Shown one piece after another: positions 29,415 through 39,107 of a stretch of DNA of 64,000 bases (its first letter is position 1; each line of letters begins with the position of its first letter). The position numbers and the translations under genes were made by a program. Source of the DNA: Nocardioides flavescens (GTDB lineage Bacteria; Actinomycetota; Actinomycetes; Propionibacteriales; Nocardioidaceae); the NCBI RefSeq assembly GCF_009823805.1, contig NZ_WUEK01000012.1:62001-126000 (forward strand), written 5' to 3'. The notes below the pieces were generated by a model. It made no database searches. It saw only the letters and a program-made list of their open reading frames with translations, and was not told the DNA's origin.

Positions 29415-30239
29415 GTGACCACCGCCTTCGTGCTCGGGGGCGGCGGGGTCCTCGGCGCCGTCGAGGTCGGGATGCTGCGCGCGCTGCTCGAGCGCGACGT
29501 CGTGCCCGACCTGGTGCTCGGCACGAGCATCGGCGCCCTCAACGGCGCCGTGCTCGCCAGCCAGCCCGACCTCGGGGTGGTCGAGCGGCTGACCGACCTG
29601 TGGCGCTCCGCGGGCTCCGCGCGGGAGGCGGGGTACGGCGACCGGCCGCTGCGCACCGTGCGGCGCGCTGTCTCCACCGGCACCCACCTCTGGTCGGCGA
29701 CGCCGCTGCGGCGTCGCCTCGCGGACGAGCTCGGCGACATCACCTTCGAGGAGCTGCCGGTGCGGTTCCAGGTGTGCGCGGCCAGCATCGAGCGGGCGGC
29801 CGAGCACTGGTTCGACTCGGGGCGGGTCGTCGACGCGGTCGTCGCGAGTGCCGCCGTACCCGGGCTCCTGCCGCCGGCCGAGGTCGACGGCGAGCACTAC
29901 CTCGACGGCGGCATCGTCAACTCCGTGCCGCTCGGTCGTGCCGTCGAGCTGGGCGCGACCCGCGTCTTCGTGCTGCAGGTGGGCCGCGTCGACCGACCGC
30001 TGACCCCGCCGAAGCGACCTTGGGAGGTGGCGAGGGTGTCGTTCGAGATCGCGCGGCGCCACCGGTTCACCCGTGAGCTGGCCGAGCTCCCCGAGGGCGT
30101 CGCGTGCCACGTGCTGCCGGCGCGCGGCACCTCTGCGCGCGACGACACCCTGCTCGGCACGCGCGACTTCTCACGCGTGCAGGAGCGCATCGACGCGACG
30201 TACGCCGCGAGCCGCGACCACCTCGACCGGGTCCTGTGA
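29415..30239 (+). CDS. patatin-like phospholipase
   Basis: A 274-residue lipolytic acyl hydrolase. The oxyanion loop GGGGVLGAVEVG, the nucleophile elbow GTSIG and the catalytic Asp in YLDGGIVNSVP define the patatin/RssA family. There is no signal peptide, so it acts in the cytoplasm or at the inner membrane face. It overlaps the following acyltransferase gene by 4 bp, which suggests joint work in lipid turnover. Confidence 0.9.
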   Translation: MTTAFVLGGGGVLGAVEVGMLRALLERDVVPDLVLGTSIGALNGAVLASQPDLGVVERLTDLWRSAGSAREAGYGDRPLRTVRRAVSTGTHLWSATPLRRRLADELGDITFEELPVRFQVCAASIERAAEHWFDSGRVVDAVVASAAVPGLLPPAEVDGEHYLDGGIVNSVPLGRAVELGATRVFVLQVGRVDRPLTPPKRPWEVARVSFEIARRHRFTRELAELPEGVACHVLPARGTSARDDTLLGTRDFSRVQERIDATYAASRDHLDRVL

Positions 30240-31244
30240 GCCCGCTCGGGACGACCGTCCTGCGCCGGGTGGTCGTGGCGCCCGCGGTGCTGGGCGTCTC
30301 GGCGGTGCTGTGGCTGCTGCTGCCGCTGTGGCTGCTCGCCGCCGCGGCGCTCTCGCCGGTGCTGCCGGGGCGCTGGCGGGCGCTGCGGCTGCTGTGGATG
30401 GTCGTCGTCTACGCCAGCGTCGAGTCGCTGGTGCTGCTGGTGCTGCTCGGCCACTGGCTGGCCAGCGGCTGCGGGCGGCGGCTGCGCACGGCGTACTGGC
30501 AGGGACTGCACTACGACCTCGTGCAGGGCGTGATGTGGGTGCTGTTCCGCGAGGCGCGCCGGGTGCTGCGCCTCGAGATCGTCACCGAGGGGCCCTCGCC
30601 CGACGCCCACCCCGGCTCGCCGCTGCTGGTGCTGTGCCGCCACGCCGGTCCGGGGGACTCCTTCACCCTGGTGCACGCCCTCATGCACTCCTACGCGCGA
30701 GCCTCGGGTGGTGCTCAAGGACACCCTGCGCTGGGACCCGGCCATCGACGTGCTGCTCAGCCGGCTGCCGGCGCGGTTCATCAGCCCGAACCCCGCCGCC
30801 GGCGAGGATCTCGAGTCGCAGATCGCCGAGCTGGCGCGCGACCTCGACCGCGACGACGCGTTCGTGATCTTCCCCGAGGGCGGCAACTTCACCGCCGCCC
30901 GCCGCGACCGGGCCATCGCCCGGCTGCGCCGGCTCGGGTTGGAGGCGATGGCGCAGCGGGCGGAGGAGATGATCCACGTCCTCGCCCCGCGCCCCGGAGG
31001 GGTCGTGGCGGCGCTCGACGCGGCGCCCGGCGTCGACGTCCTGCTCGTCGCCCACACCGGCCTCGACCACCTCCACTCCGTCGCCGACCTGTGGCGCGAG
31101 CTGCCGATGGACAAGCGGATCGTCATGCGGTGGTGGCGGGTGCCGCGCGCCGAGATCCCGGAGGGTCGCGAGGAGCGCATCGGCTGGCTCTTCGACTGGT
31201 GGGAGCGCATCGACGACTGGGTCGAGGAGAACCGGGTCAGATGA
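30236..31244 (+). pseudogene. PlsC-like acyltransferase interrupted by a frameshift
   Basis: Frame one (from GTG 30236) gives two N-terminal membrane helices, a domain start and the catalytic HXXXXD motif (CRHAGPGDSF). It loses homology at about 30698. A different frame then continues EPRVVLKDTLRWDPAIDVLL, the phosphate-binding FPEGGNFT motif and a normal C-terminus to 31244. Joining them gives one acyltransferase of about 335 residues. A loss of one CG from a short CG run at 30694-30699 would explain the shift. It may be real, a phase-variable tract, or a sequencing error. Confidence 0.75.
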
Positions 31245-31270
31245 TCCCTTCGACGACCCCGTCAATGACA

Positions 31271-31302
31271 GAGCCCCCCGGTCCGTGCGGACCGGGGGGC
31301 TC
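31271..31302. terminator. bidirectional intrinsic terminator-like hairpin
   Basis: GAGCCCCCCGGTCCG (31271-31285) and its exact complement (31288-31302) form a 15-bp GC-rich stem with a 2-nt loop. It lies between the convergent acyltransferase and LEA-like genes. No T-run follows, as is usual in high-GC genomes. Confidence 0.85.
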
Positions 31303-31328
31303 GTCGGGGCTCGGGTGAGCCAGGGTCG

Positions 31329-32192
31329 CTACTTGTCGTCCCGGATGTCGTCGACCTTGTCCTGCACCTTGTCCTTGAGGTCGCCGGCCTTGTCGGCGAC
31401 CTTGTCCTTGACGTCCTCGGCCTTGTCCTTGACGTCGCCGGCCTTGTCCTCGACCAGGTCGATGACCTCGGCCGGGTCGTCGGGGGTCGAGACCGAGTGC
31501 GGCTTCTCGGCCAGGTCGGAGAGCGCCTCGTCGGGACCGGCGGCACCGGCGTCGTCGGCCACGGCCGCGGGCGCGGGGGCCGGCTTCGGGGCCGGGGTCG
31601 GCGCCGGGGTCGGGACGTAGGAGGACTGCCAGTTGTCCTGCTGGCCGCCCGACTGCAGCTTCTTGGCGACGAACCCGACGACGCCGGCGAGCACCGCGAA
31701 GACCGCGAGCTTGCGCAGCGTGCTGCCCTTCTTCTTCTGCGGCTCACCGCGCAGCTGCGCGACGCGGGCGTCGGCGCTCTCCTTGGCCTGGGCGGCGAGG
31801 TCGCTCGCCCGGGAGGCCGCGGTGTCCTTGGCCTGCGAGGCGAGGAACGCCGCGCGCGCCTTGGCGTCGAACAGCGACGACTCGCCGGCGTCGCGGGCGT
31901 CCTTGGCCTTCGACACCGCGGTGTCGCGGGCGTCGTGCAGCGCGGAGGCGGCGTTGTCGCGGGCGTCCTGCAGCGCGGAGCTGGTGCGGTCGCGAGCCTC
32001 GGCGACGTACGGGGTCGCCTTGTCCTTGGCCTTGTCGCGCGCGTCGGCGAGGGCGGGGCGGGCGGTGCTCTCGTAGAAGTCCTCCACCGCGTCACGGGTG
32101 GTGGCCAGCGCCGACTCGACCTGGGGCCGCACCTGGTGGTCGACGTAGTCGGACGCCTTCTCCAGCAGGGTCTTCTTCTTCCGGAACATCAT
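31329..32192 (-). CDS. LEA-like helical repeat protein with central membrane helix (DUF5324-like)
   Basis: A 287-residue protein. Residues 20-145 are a chain of 11-residue type repeats (ARDxAxxALxDARD), strongly amphipathic; one hydrophobic helix follows (LAVFAVLAGVVGFVAKKL, about 155-172), then a Pro/Ala linker, and a final helix of repeats (DKAGDVKDKAEDVKDKVADK). It resembles group-3 LEA proteins, and by position near cyclophilin and rhomboid it may equal the Streptomyces DUF5324 family. Function is unknown; membrane protection or envelope spacing is possible. ATG at 32192 has GGAAGAGGAAG upstream. Confidence 0.7.
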   Translation of the reverse strand: MMFRKKKTLLEKASDYVDHQVRPQVESALATTRDAVEDFYESTARPALADARDKAKDKATPYVAEARDRTSSALQDARDNAASALHDARDTAVSKAKDARDAGESSLFDAKARAAFLASQAKDTAASRASDLAAQAKESADARVAQLRGEPQKKKGSTLRKLAVFAVLAGVVGFVAKKLQSGGQQDNWQSSYVPTPAPTPAPKPAPAPAAVADDAGAAGPDEALSDLAEKPHSVSTPDDPAEVIDLVEDKAGDVKDKAEDVKDKVADKAGDLKDKVQDKVDDIRDDK

Positions 32193-32403
32193 CGCGCTTC
32201 CTCTTCCGCAGGGTGCTCGGGCTCGGGTCCCGAGGGGTGGCGTTGCGGGCCCGTCCCAGTCGACCTGCGGGGGTACCAGGTCGACCGGGGCCAGCCCGTG
32301 CTCTCCCGCTTGTGGCCCGTGCGAGGATCGACAGGCGCACCGGCGGGCGTACAGCCCGCGCGGTACCCACTTGCCTCCAGACACCACATCGAGAAAGGCC
32401 CTC

Positions 32404-32916
32404 ATGGCTGACCAGCAGGCCGTCCTGAAGACCAACCGCGGCGACATCACCATCAACCTGTTCCCGAACCACGCTCCGGAGACGGTCGAGAACTTCACGG
32501 GGCTCGCCACCGGCTCGAAGTCCTACGACGCGGGCAACGGCCGCAGCGGCCCGTTCTACGACGGCCTGACCTTCCACCGGGTCATCGAGGGCTTCATGAT
32601 CCAGGGCGGCTGCCCGCTCGGCACCGGCACCGGCGGCCCGGGCTACACCTTCAAGGACGAGATCCACCCCGAGCTCGTCTTCGACAAGCCCTACCTGCTC
32701 GCCATGGCCAACGCCGGCCCGGGCACCAACGGCTCGCAGTTCTTCATCACCGTCGGCGCCACCCCGTGGCTCAACCGCAAGCACACCATCTTCGGCGAGG
32801 TCGCCGACCAGGCCTCGCGCGACGTCGTCGACGCCATCGCGACGACCTCCACCGGCCCGGGCGACCGCCCGACCGAGCCGGTCGTCATCGAGTCCGTGAC
32901 CGTCACCGAGGGCTGA
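32404..32916 (+). CDS. ppiA: peptidyl-prolyl cis-trans isomerase (cyclophilin)
   Basis: A 170-residue cytoplasmic cyclophilin that speeds proline isomerisation. The active-site segments FHRVIEGFMIQGG and NGSQFFIT and the C-terminal IFGEV are all present; length is normal. ATG at 32404 follows GAAAGG. A cyclophilin gene at this position is common in the region between gyrA and crgA of actinobacteria. Confidence 0.95.
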   Translation: MADQQAVLKTNRGDITINLFPNHAPETVENFTGLATGSKSYDAGNGRSGPFYDGLTFHRVIEGFMIQGGCPLGTGTGGPGYTFKDEIHPELVFDKPYLLAMANAGPGTNGSQFFITVGATPWLNRKHTIFGEVADQASRDVVDAIATTSTGPGDRPTEPVVIESVTVTEG

Positions 32917-32940
32917 GGAACTCAGCTGAGCCAGTCCTCC

Positions 32941-33849
32941 GTGCCCGAGACCGGGGTGCCGACCTGCTATCGGCACCCCGGCCGCGAGGCCCACATCCGC
33001 TGCCAGCGGTGCAACCGCGTCATCTGCCCCGAGTGCATGCGCCCCGCCTCTGTGGGCTTCCAGTGCCCCGAGTGCGTCGCCGAGGGCGCGAAGCAGACCC
33101 GCCAGGCGCGCACGGCGTACGGCGGTCTGCGGCCCACCGACGCCTCGAGGACCTCGATCGTCCTCATCGCGCTCAACGTCGCGGTGTGGATCGCGGTCAT
33201 GGTGACCGGTGGCTCCTCGAGCCGGCTCGTGGACTGGCTCGCCCTGCGGCCCAACGGACTGTGCATCAGCGGGCGCTACGGCGCCGACGTGACGCAGGCG
33301 GTCTGCGACCAGGCCGGCGGCACGTTCCTGCCTGGGGTCGTCGACGGCGCCTACTGGCAGCTCGTGACCTCGATGTTCATGCACGTGCAGCCGCTGCACA
33401 TCGGGTTCAACATGCTCGCGCTCTGGGTGCTCGGTCCCCAGCTCGAGCTCGCGATCGGGCGGGCGCGGTTCCTCGCGCTCTACTTCATCTCGGGCCTGGC
33501 CGGCTCCGCGCTCGTCTACTGGGCCGCCAGTGAGTACGGCGCCACCCTCGGCGCGTCCGGCGCGATCTTCGGCCTCATGGGCGCACTCGCCGTCATCGCC
33601 TTCAAGGTCGGCGGCGACGTCCGCGGCATCCTGACCTGGATCGGCATCAACTTCGTCATCACCTTCGTGGTCGCCCGGATCTCCTGGCAGGGCCACCTCG
33701 GCGGCTTCCTCGGTGGCCTCGCCGTCGCCGCCATCCTCGTCTACGCCCCCCGCGGCCCCCGCCGCACGGCGTTCCAGACCGCCGGACTCTGCTTCGTCCT
33801 CGCCGTCGTCCTCTTCGCCATCGCCGCCCGGTCCGTCGTCCTCGGCTGA
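32941..33849 (+). CDS. rhomboid family intramembrane serine protease
   Basis: A 302-residue protease. The N-terminus has a B-box-like zinc finger (CYRHPGREAHIRCQRC ... CPECMRP ... CPEC). The catalytic Ser is in GASGAIFGLMG and the His in WQGHLGGFLGG, on separate membrane helices; about seven helices in all. It cleaves membrane proteins within the bilayer; the substrate is unknown. It lies 24 nt after the cyclophilin gene. Confidence 0.93.
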   Translation: MPETGVPTCYRHPGREAHIRCQRCNRVICPECMRPASVGFQCPECVAEGAKQTRQARTAYGGLRPTDASRTSIVLIALNVAVWIAVMVTGGSSSRLVDWLALRPNGLCISGRYGADVTQAVCDQAGGTFLPGVVDGAYWQLVTSMFMHVQPLHIGFNMLALWVLGPQLELAIGRARFLALYFISGLAGSALVYWAASEYGATLGASGAIFGLMGALAVIAFKVGGDVRGILTWIGINFVITFVVARISWQGHLGGFLGGLAVAAILVYAPRGPRRTAFQTAGLCFVLAVVLFAIAARSVVLG

Positions 33850-33886
33850 GGTCGCTTGCGGGGCAGTCCTGGTGCTCCGTCGCGTC

Positions 33887-33934
33887 GACAGTCGAACTTT
33901 TGGGACGTGCCAGTGTCCCGAAAGTTCGACTGTC
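33887..33934. repeat. palindrome 1 of intergenic array
   Basis: Arms 33887-33906 and 33915-33934 (GACAGTCGAACTTTTGGGAC type) pair over 20 bp with one G-T mismatch and an 8-nt loop. It is the first of three in the rhomboid-crgA convergent gap, a 419-bp stretch (33850-34268) that has no gene and consists largely of inverted repeats. Confidence 0.9.
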
Positions 33935-33962
33935 AACGGCCCGACCGGTTGTGTCCTGGACT

Positions 33963-34001
33963 GTGCAACTTCCGGGCCGTCAGGTGACCCGGAAGTTGCA
34001 C
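33963..34001. repeat. palindrome 2 of intergenic array
   Basis: GTGCAACTTCCGGG (33963-33976) and CCCGGAAGTTGCAC (33988-34001) form a perfect 14-bp stem with an 11-nt loop. The word CAACTT/AAGTTG is shared in form with palindromes 1 and 3. Confidence 0.9.
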
Positions 34002-34034
34002 TGATGCTCGGCGCTCTGGCCGCGGGCGGGTCCC

Positions 34035-34097
34035 GCTGTCGACAGTCCAACTTTCGGGCCATCTAGCTGTCCGAAAAGTTCGACTGTCGATGACAGC
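34035..34097. repeat. palindrome 3 of intergenic array
   Basis: Arms starting at 34035 (GCTGTCGACAGTCCAACTTT) and ending at 34097 pair over about 23 bp with one mismatch and a bulge. The inner part is closely related to palindrome 1 (GACAGTCNAACTTTTCGG). Confidence 0.85.
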
Positions 34098-34149
34098 GCC
34101 CCATGGTCGCCAAGGCGAACCGGACTGCTGTCCACATTCACCCACAGGC

Positions 34150-34169
34150 GAACTACACGGCTGTAGTTC
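34150..34169. other. small hairpin and DnaA-box-like sequences
   Basis: GAACTACA (34150-34157) and TGTAGTTC (34162-34169) form a perfect 8-bp stem with loop CGGC. Next to it are CTGTCCACA (34128-34136) and TTCTCCACA (34167-34175), each one base from a DnaA box. Function is unknown. Confidence 0.4.
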
Positions 34170-34204
34170 TCCACACCGGTGGAAAAAGCTGTGGAGGAAC
34201 GACC

Positions 34205-34235
34205 GAGCCCCCGACCGGAGGACCGGCGGGGGCTC
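34205..34235 (-). terminator. hairpin terminator of crgA
   Basis: GAGCCCCCG at 34205-34213 pairs exactly with CGGGGGCTC at 34227-34235. It lies 34 bp past the crgA stop on the minus strand. Confidence 0.65.
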
Positions 34236-34268
34236 GAGGGTGGAGCGGGGATCAGCGGGGGAGGGGTG

Positions 34269-34769
34269 TCACTCCCACTTGGTGGCGTAGGTGAACCCCA
34301 CGGCCATGAAGGCGATGCCGACGACGAGGTTGTACTGGTCGAGGTCGTTCATGACCGGGATGCTCTGCAGGTGGTCGTTGGCGAACACGTAGTAGGTGCA
34401 GATCCACAGCAGGCCGACCAGGAAGCAGCCGAGCATGCCGACCACGACGCCGCGACCGCGGCCGAGCGGGGTGGAGGGGTGGGCGGCGACGACCAGGCCG
34501 AGCATGAAGAGGCCGAAGCCGATCACGTAGTTCCACCGGGCGAGGTCGCCGATGAACGCCGGGCCGCTGGGGCCCTCGGGGTTGCCCTCGGAGTCGAACG
34601 CCGTCGGGTCGGGGCGGACGCCGACGTAGTAGTAGACGATCCAGGCGATGCCGAGGGCGATCAGCACCAGCGCGAGCACGAAGCGCGGTGAGACGACCGG
34701 CCCGCGGTCGGGGTCGGCGAACTGCTGGTCTCGGGCCTTGATCCTCACGGCCGTTACCTTAGTCGGCAT
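34269..34769 (-). CDS. crgA: cell division protein CrgA, internally duplicated
   Basis: A 166-residue protein with four membrane helices. CrgA is normally about 85-95 residues with two helices. Here both halves look like CrgA: GIAWIVYYYV with DLARWNYVIGFGLFMLG (first unit) and GLLWICTYYV with DLDQYNLVVGIAFMAVG plus the terminal ATKWE (second unit). CrgA binds FtsZ, FtsQ and penicillin-binding proteins and coordinates septation. The ATG at 34769 overlaps the divergent DUF881 start on the same CATG. Confidence 0.85.
   Translation of the reverse strand: MPTKVTAVRIKARDQQFADPDRGPVVSPRFVLALVLIALGIAWIVYYYVGVRPDPTAFDSEGNPEGPSGPAFIGDLARWNYVIGFGLFMLGLVVAAHPSTPLGRGRGVVVGMLGCFLVGLLWICTYYVFANDHLQSIPVMNDLDQYNLVVGIAFMAVGFTYATKWE
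34755..34760 (+). promoter_or_regulatory. -10 element of a probable leaderless DUF881 transcript
   Basis: TACCTT at 34755-34760 lies 7 nt before the ATG at 34768, with no ribosome site between, which suggests a leaderless mRNA. The divergent crgA start overlaps the same bases. Confidence 0.5.
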
Positions 34770-35604
34770 GGACCACGACCACCGACTCCCCACCGGGCCG
34801 CGGCCCCCGCGGTGGCGGGGGCTGCGCCGGTCGTGGAGCGGCGGGCGGCGTCCGTCGCCGTGGCGGCTCGCGACGACCGCGGTGGTCCTGGTGAGCGGTG
34901 GGCTGTTCGTGGTCAGCGCCCAGTCGAGCGGCGGCACCGACCTGCGCTCCGGGCGCTACAGCGACCTCAGCGCGCTCGCGGGCAGCGAGGCGCAGCGGGC
35001 CGAGGGGCTGCAGGAGCGGGTCGCCGGGCTGCAGACGCAGGTGCAGGAGCTCTCCGACCGCGTCGACGATGCCGACGTGCGCCGCATCCGCCGGCAGGCC
35101 GCCGCCCTCGAGTCCTCGGCCGGGCTCACCGAGCGCCGCGGACCGGGCGTCGTCGTGACGCTGTCCGACGCGCCCGACGAGATCATCGACGCCACGACCG
35201 GCGACAAGAACCTCCTCGTCGTGCACCAGCAGGACATCCAGGCCGTGGTCAACGCGATGTGGGCGGGCGGCGCGCGCGCCGTGGTGATCCAGGGTCAGCG
35301 CGTCGTCACGACCACGGGCATCAAGTGCGAGGGCAGCTCGGTGATGCTCGGCGGGGTGCCCTACCCGCAGCCCTACGTCATCGAGGCGGTCGGCGACGTC
35401 GGCGACCTGACCTCCGCGATCAGCGACGACAGCTACCTCAAGGTCTACCGCGAGCAGGCCGACGACCCGCGCATCGACGTCGGCTGGGAGCTCGACGTCG
35501 AGGACTCGCTCGCCGCGCCGGCGTACGACGGGCTGCTCGACCTCAGCTACGCGACCCCCGTCGAGGAGGGGCCGCGCAGCGACACCCAGGCCGAGCGCGA
35601 CTGA
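34768..35604 (+). CDS. DUF881 family protein
   Basis: A 278-residue protein with a basic N-terminus, one membrane helix (VVLVSGGLFVVSA, about 37-50), a coiled coil (about 70-120, ERVAGLQTQVQELSDRV) and the conserved DUF881 domain (RGPGVVVTLSDAP; LLVVHQQDIQAVVNAMWAGGA; CEGSSVMLGG). The family, next to crgA and the pkn operon, is linked to division or sporulation by context. The sortase and glutamine amidotransferase genes often found between it and pknB are absent here. Confidence 0.88.
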   Translation: MDHDHRLPTGPRPPRWRGLRRSWSGGRRPSPWRLATTAVVLVSGGLFVVSAQSSGGTDLRSGRYSDLSALAGSEAQRAEGLQERVAGLQTQVQELSDRVDDADVRRIRRQAAALESSAGLTERRGPGVVVTLSDAPDEIIDATTGDKNLLVVHQQDIQAVVNAMWAGGARAVVIQGQRVVTTTGIKCEGSSVMLGGVPYPQPYVIEAVGDVGDLTSAISDDSYLKVYREQADDPRIDVGWELDVEDSLAAPAYDGLLDLSYATPVEEGPRSDTQAERD

Positions 35605-35613
35605 CGAGCAGCC

Positions 35614-37442
35614 TCACCGCTCCTGGCGCGCCGCGGGCGGGGTCGCCGGGTCGGTCGGGAGCGTGGGCTGAGTCGGATCGGTCGGCGCCGTCGGGGTGGG
35701 CGTCGGGGTCGGCGTCGGCGTGGGAGTCGGCTCCGGCGGCTCGTACGTCGACACGAAGAGCACGATCTGCGTGCCCTGCGGCTCGGGCGAGCCGGCGGCG
35801 GGGATCTGCTCGGTGATCGTGCCCTTCGGCTCGGTCGACTCGGGGTCGCCCTTGATCGTGTAGTCGAAGCCGGCGCTGGTGATCGCCTGGATGCCGCTCG
35901 AGCGGTCGCGCCCGACGACGTCGGGGACCTCCTTAGGCCCCTTGCTGATCGTGACCGTGACGGTCGTGCCCTGGTCGAGGGCCGTGCCGCCCTCCGGATC
36001 GGTCGAGAGGACCTGGCCCTGCGGCTCGTCGGACTCGACGCTCTGGAAGTCGGGCGTCAGCTTGGCGTCACGGATCGCGGTGCGCGCCTCGTCCTGACTC
36101 GCTCCGACGACGTAGGGCATGTCGACCTGCGGCAGTCCCGAGGAGATGACGATGTCGATCGCGGTGCCCGGGGCGACGAACTGGTCGCGGTTGGGATCCT
36201 GGCGCAGGACCGTGTCGACGGGCACCGACTCGTCGGTGTCGTAGTCGCGGTCGCCCACGGTCAGCCCCGCGTCGCCGATGGCCGACTCGGCCTCGGCGAG
36301 CGTCAGCCCGACCACGTTGGGCACGGCGACGTCGTCGGGCGGCGACTCGAACAGGCTGCTGCGCAGCGCGAGCACCGCGCCGACGATCAGCGCGAGCACC
36401 AGCAGCACGAGCAGGACGATGACGACCGGTCGCGGGCCGCGCCGTTCGTCACGCTCCTCGGGGTAGTAGTCCTCCTCGGGCGGCAGCGGCGGACGCACCT
36501 GAGTGGCCTGGGTCGGCGGTGCCGCGACCGGCGGGGGCGCGGCCTCGGGCACCGGCGCCTGCACCGGTCGGCCGGCGAGGTAGCGCTCGATGTCGCTGCG
36601 CATCGCCGCCGCCGACTGGTAGCGGTCCTCGACACGCTTGGCCAGCGACTTGAGCACGATCGCGTCGACCTGCGGCGGCAGCCCGGTGTCGTGGTCCGAC
36701 GGCGGCCGGGCGGGCTCGCGGACGTGCTGGTAGGCGACGGCCACGGGGCTGTCGCCGACGAACGGCGGACGCCCGGTCAGCAGCTCGTAGAGCAGGCAGC
36801 CGGCGGAGTAGACGTCGGAGCGCGAGTCGACGGTCTCGCCGCGCGCCTGCTCGGGGGAGAGGTACTGCGCCGTGCCGACCACGGCCGCGGTCTGGGTCAT
36901 CGTCGACGACGCGTCGCTGATCGCGCGGGCGATGCCGAAGTCCATCACCTTGACGTCGCCGCTGGGGGTCAGCATGACGTTGCCGGGCTTGATGTCGCGG
37001 TGGATGATCCCCGCGCGGTGGCTGTAGTCGAGCGCCGACAGCACGCCGCTCGTGATCTCGAGCGCCCGCTCGGGCAGGATCTTGCGACCCTCGCGCAGGA
37101 TGTCGCGCAGGGTCCGGCCGGCGACGTACTCCATCACGATGTAGGGCTGCGAGACGCCGGAGCCGTCGGCCGCCGGCTCCTCGCCGGTGTCGTAGACCGC
37201 GACGATCGCGGGGTGGTTGAGCGAGGCCGCGCTCTGGGCCTCGCGGCGGAACCGCGCCTGGAAGGTCAGGTCGCTCGCCAGGTCGGTGCGCAGCCGCTTG
37301 ATCGCGACCACGCGCCCGAGCCGGGTGTCGTGGCCCTTGCGCACCTCGGCCATGCCGCCGCGACCGAGCAGCTCGCGCAGCTCGTAGCGCCCGCCCACCA
37401 GGGAGCCCTGGGGGGTGCCGCCGGGGGGTGGGGTCTGGCCGC

Positions 37443-37446
<4 letters not shown>
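35614..37446 (-). CDS. pknB: Ser/Thr protein kinase PknB with three PASTA domains
   Basis: A 610-residue transmembrane kinase. The kinase domain (about 20-280) has GRGGMAEV, VAIKRL, HRDIKPGNVML and DFGIARA with the activation-loop threonines TMTQTAAVVGT. After the membrane helix (about 340-361) there are three PASTA domains, which sense lipid II or muropeptides, and a Pro/Thr repeat tail (PTPTPTPT). It controls cell-wall synthesis by phosphorylating MviN, FhaA, CwlM and others. The GTG overlaps the pknA stop by 4 bp. Most homologues have three or four PASTA units. Confidence 0.95.

Positions 37447-39103
<1,657 letters not shown>

Positions 39104-39107
<4 letters not shown>

Noticed and set aside
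30694..30720. Programmed ribosomal frameshift in the acyltransferase
   Set aside because: There is no slippery heptamer or downstream structure evident; a lost CG unit explains the data more simply, though proof is lacking.
34128..34200. A second replication origin near crgA
   Set aside because: Only two or three single-mismatch DnaA boxes and no initiator gene or AT-rich unwinding element; oriC is clearly at dnaA.
33887..34235. Possible CRISPR array
   Set aside because: The repeats are inverted, of different lengths and without unique spacers of equal size. No cas genes are present.
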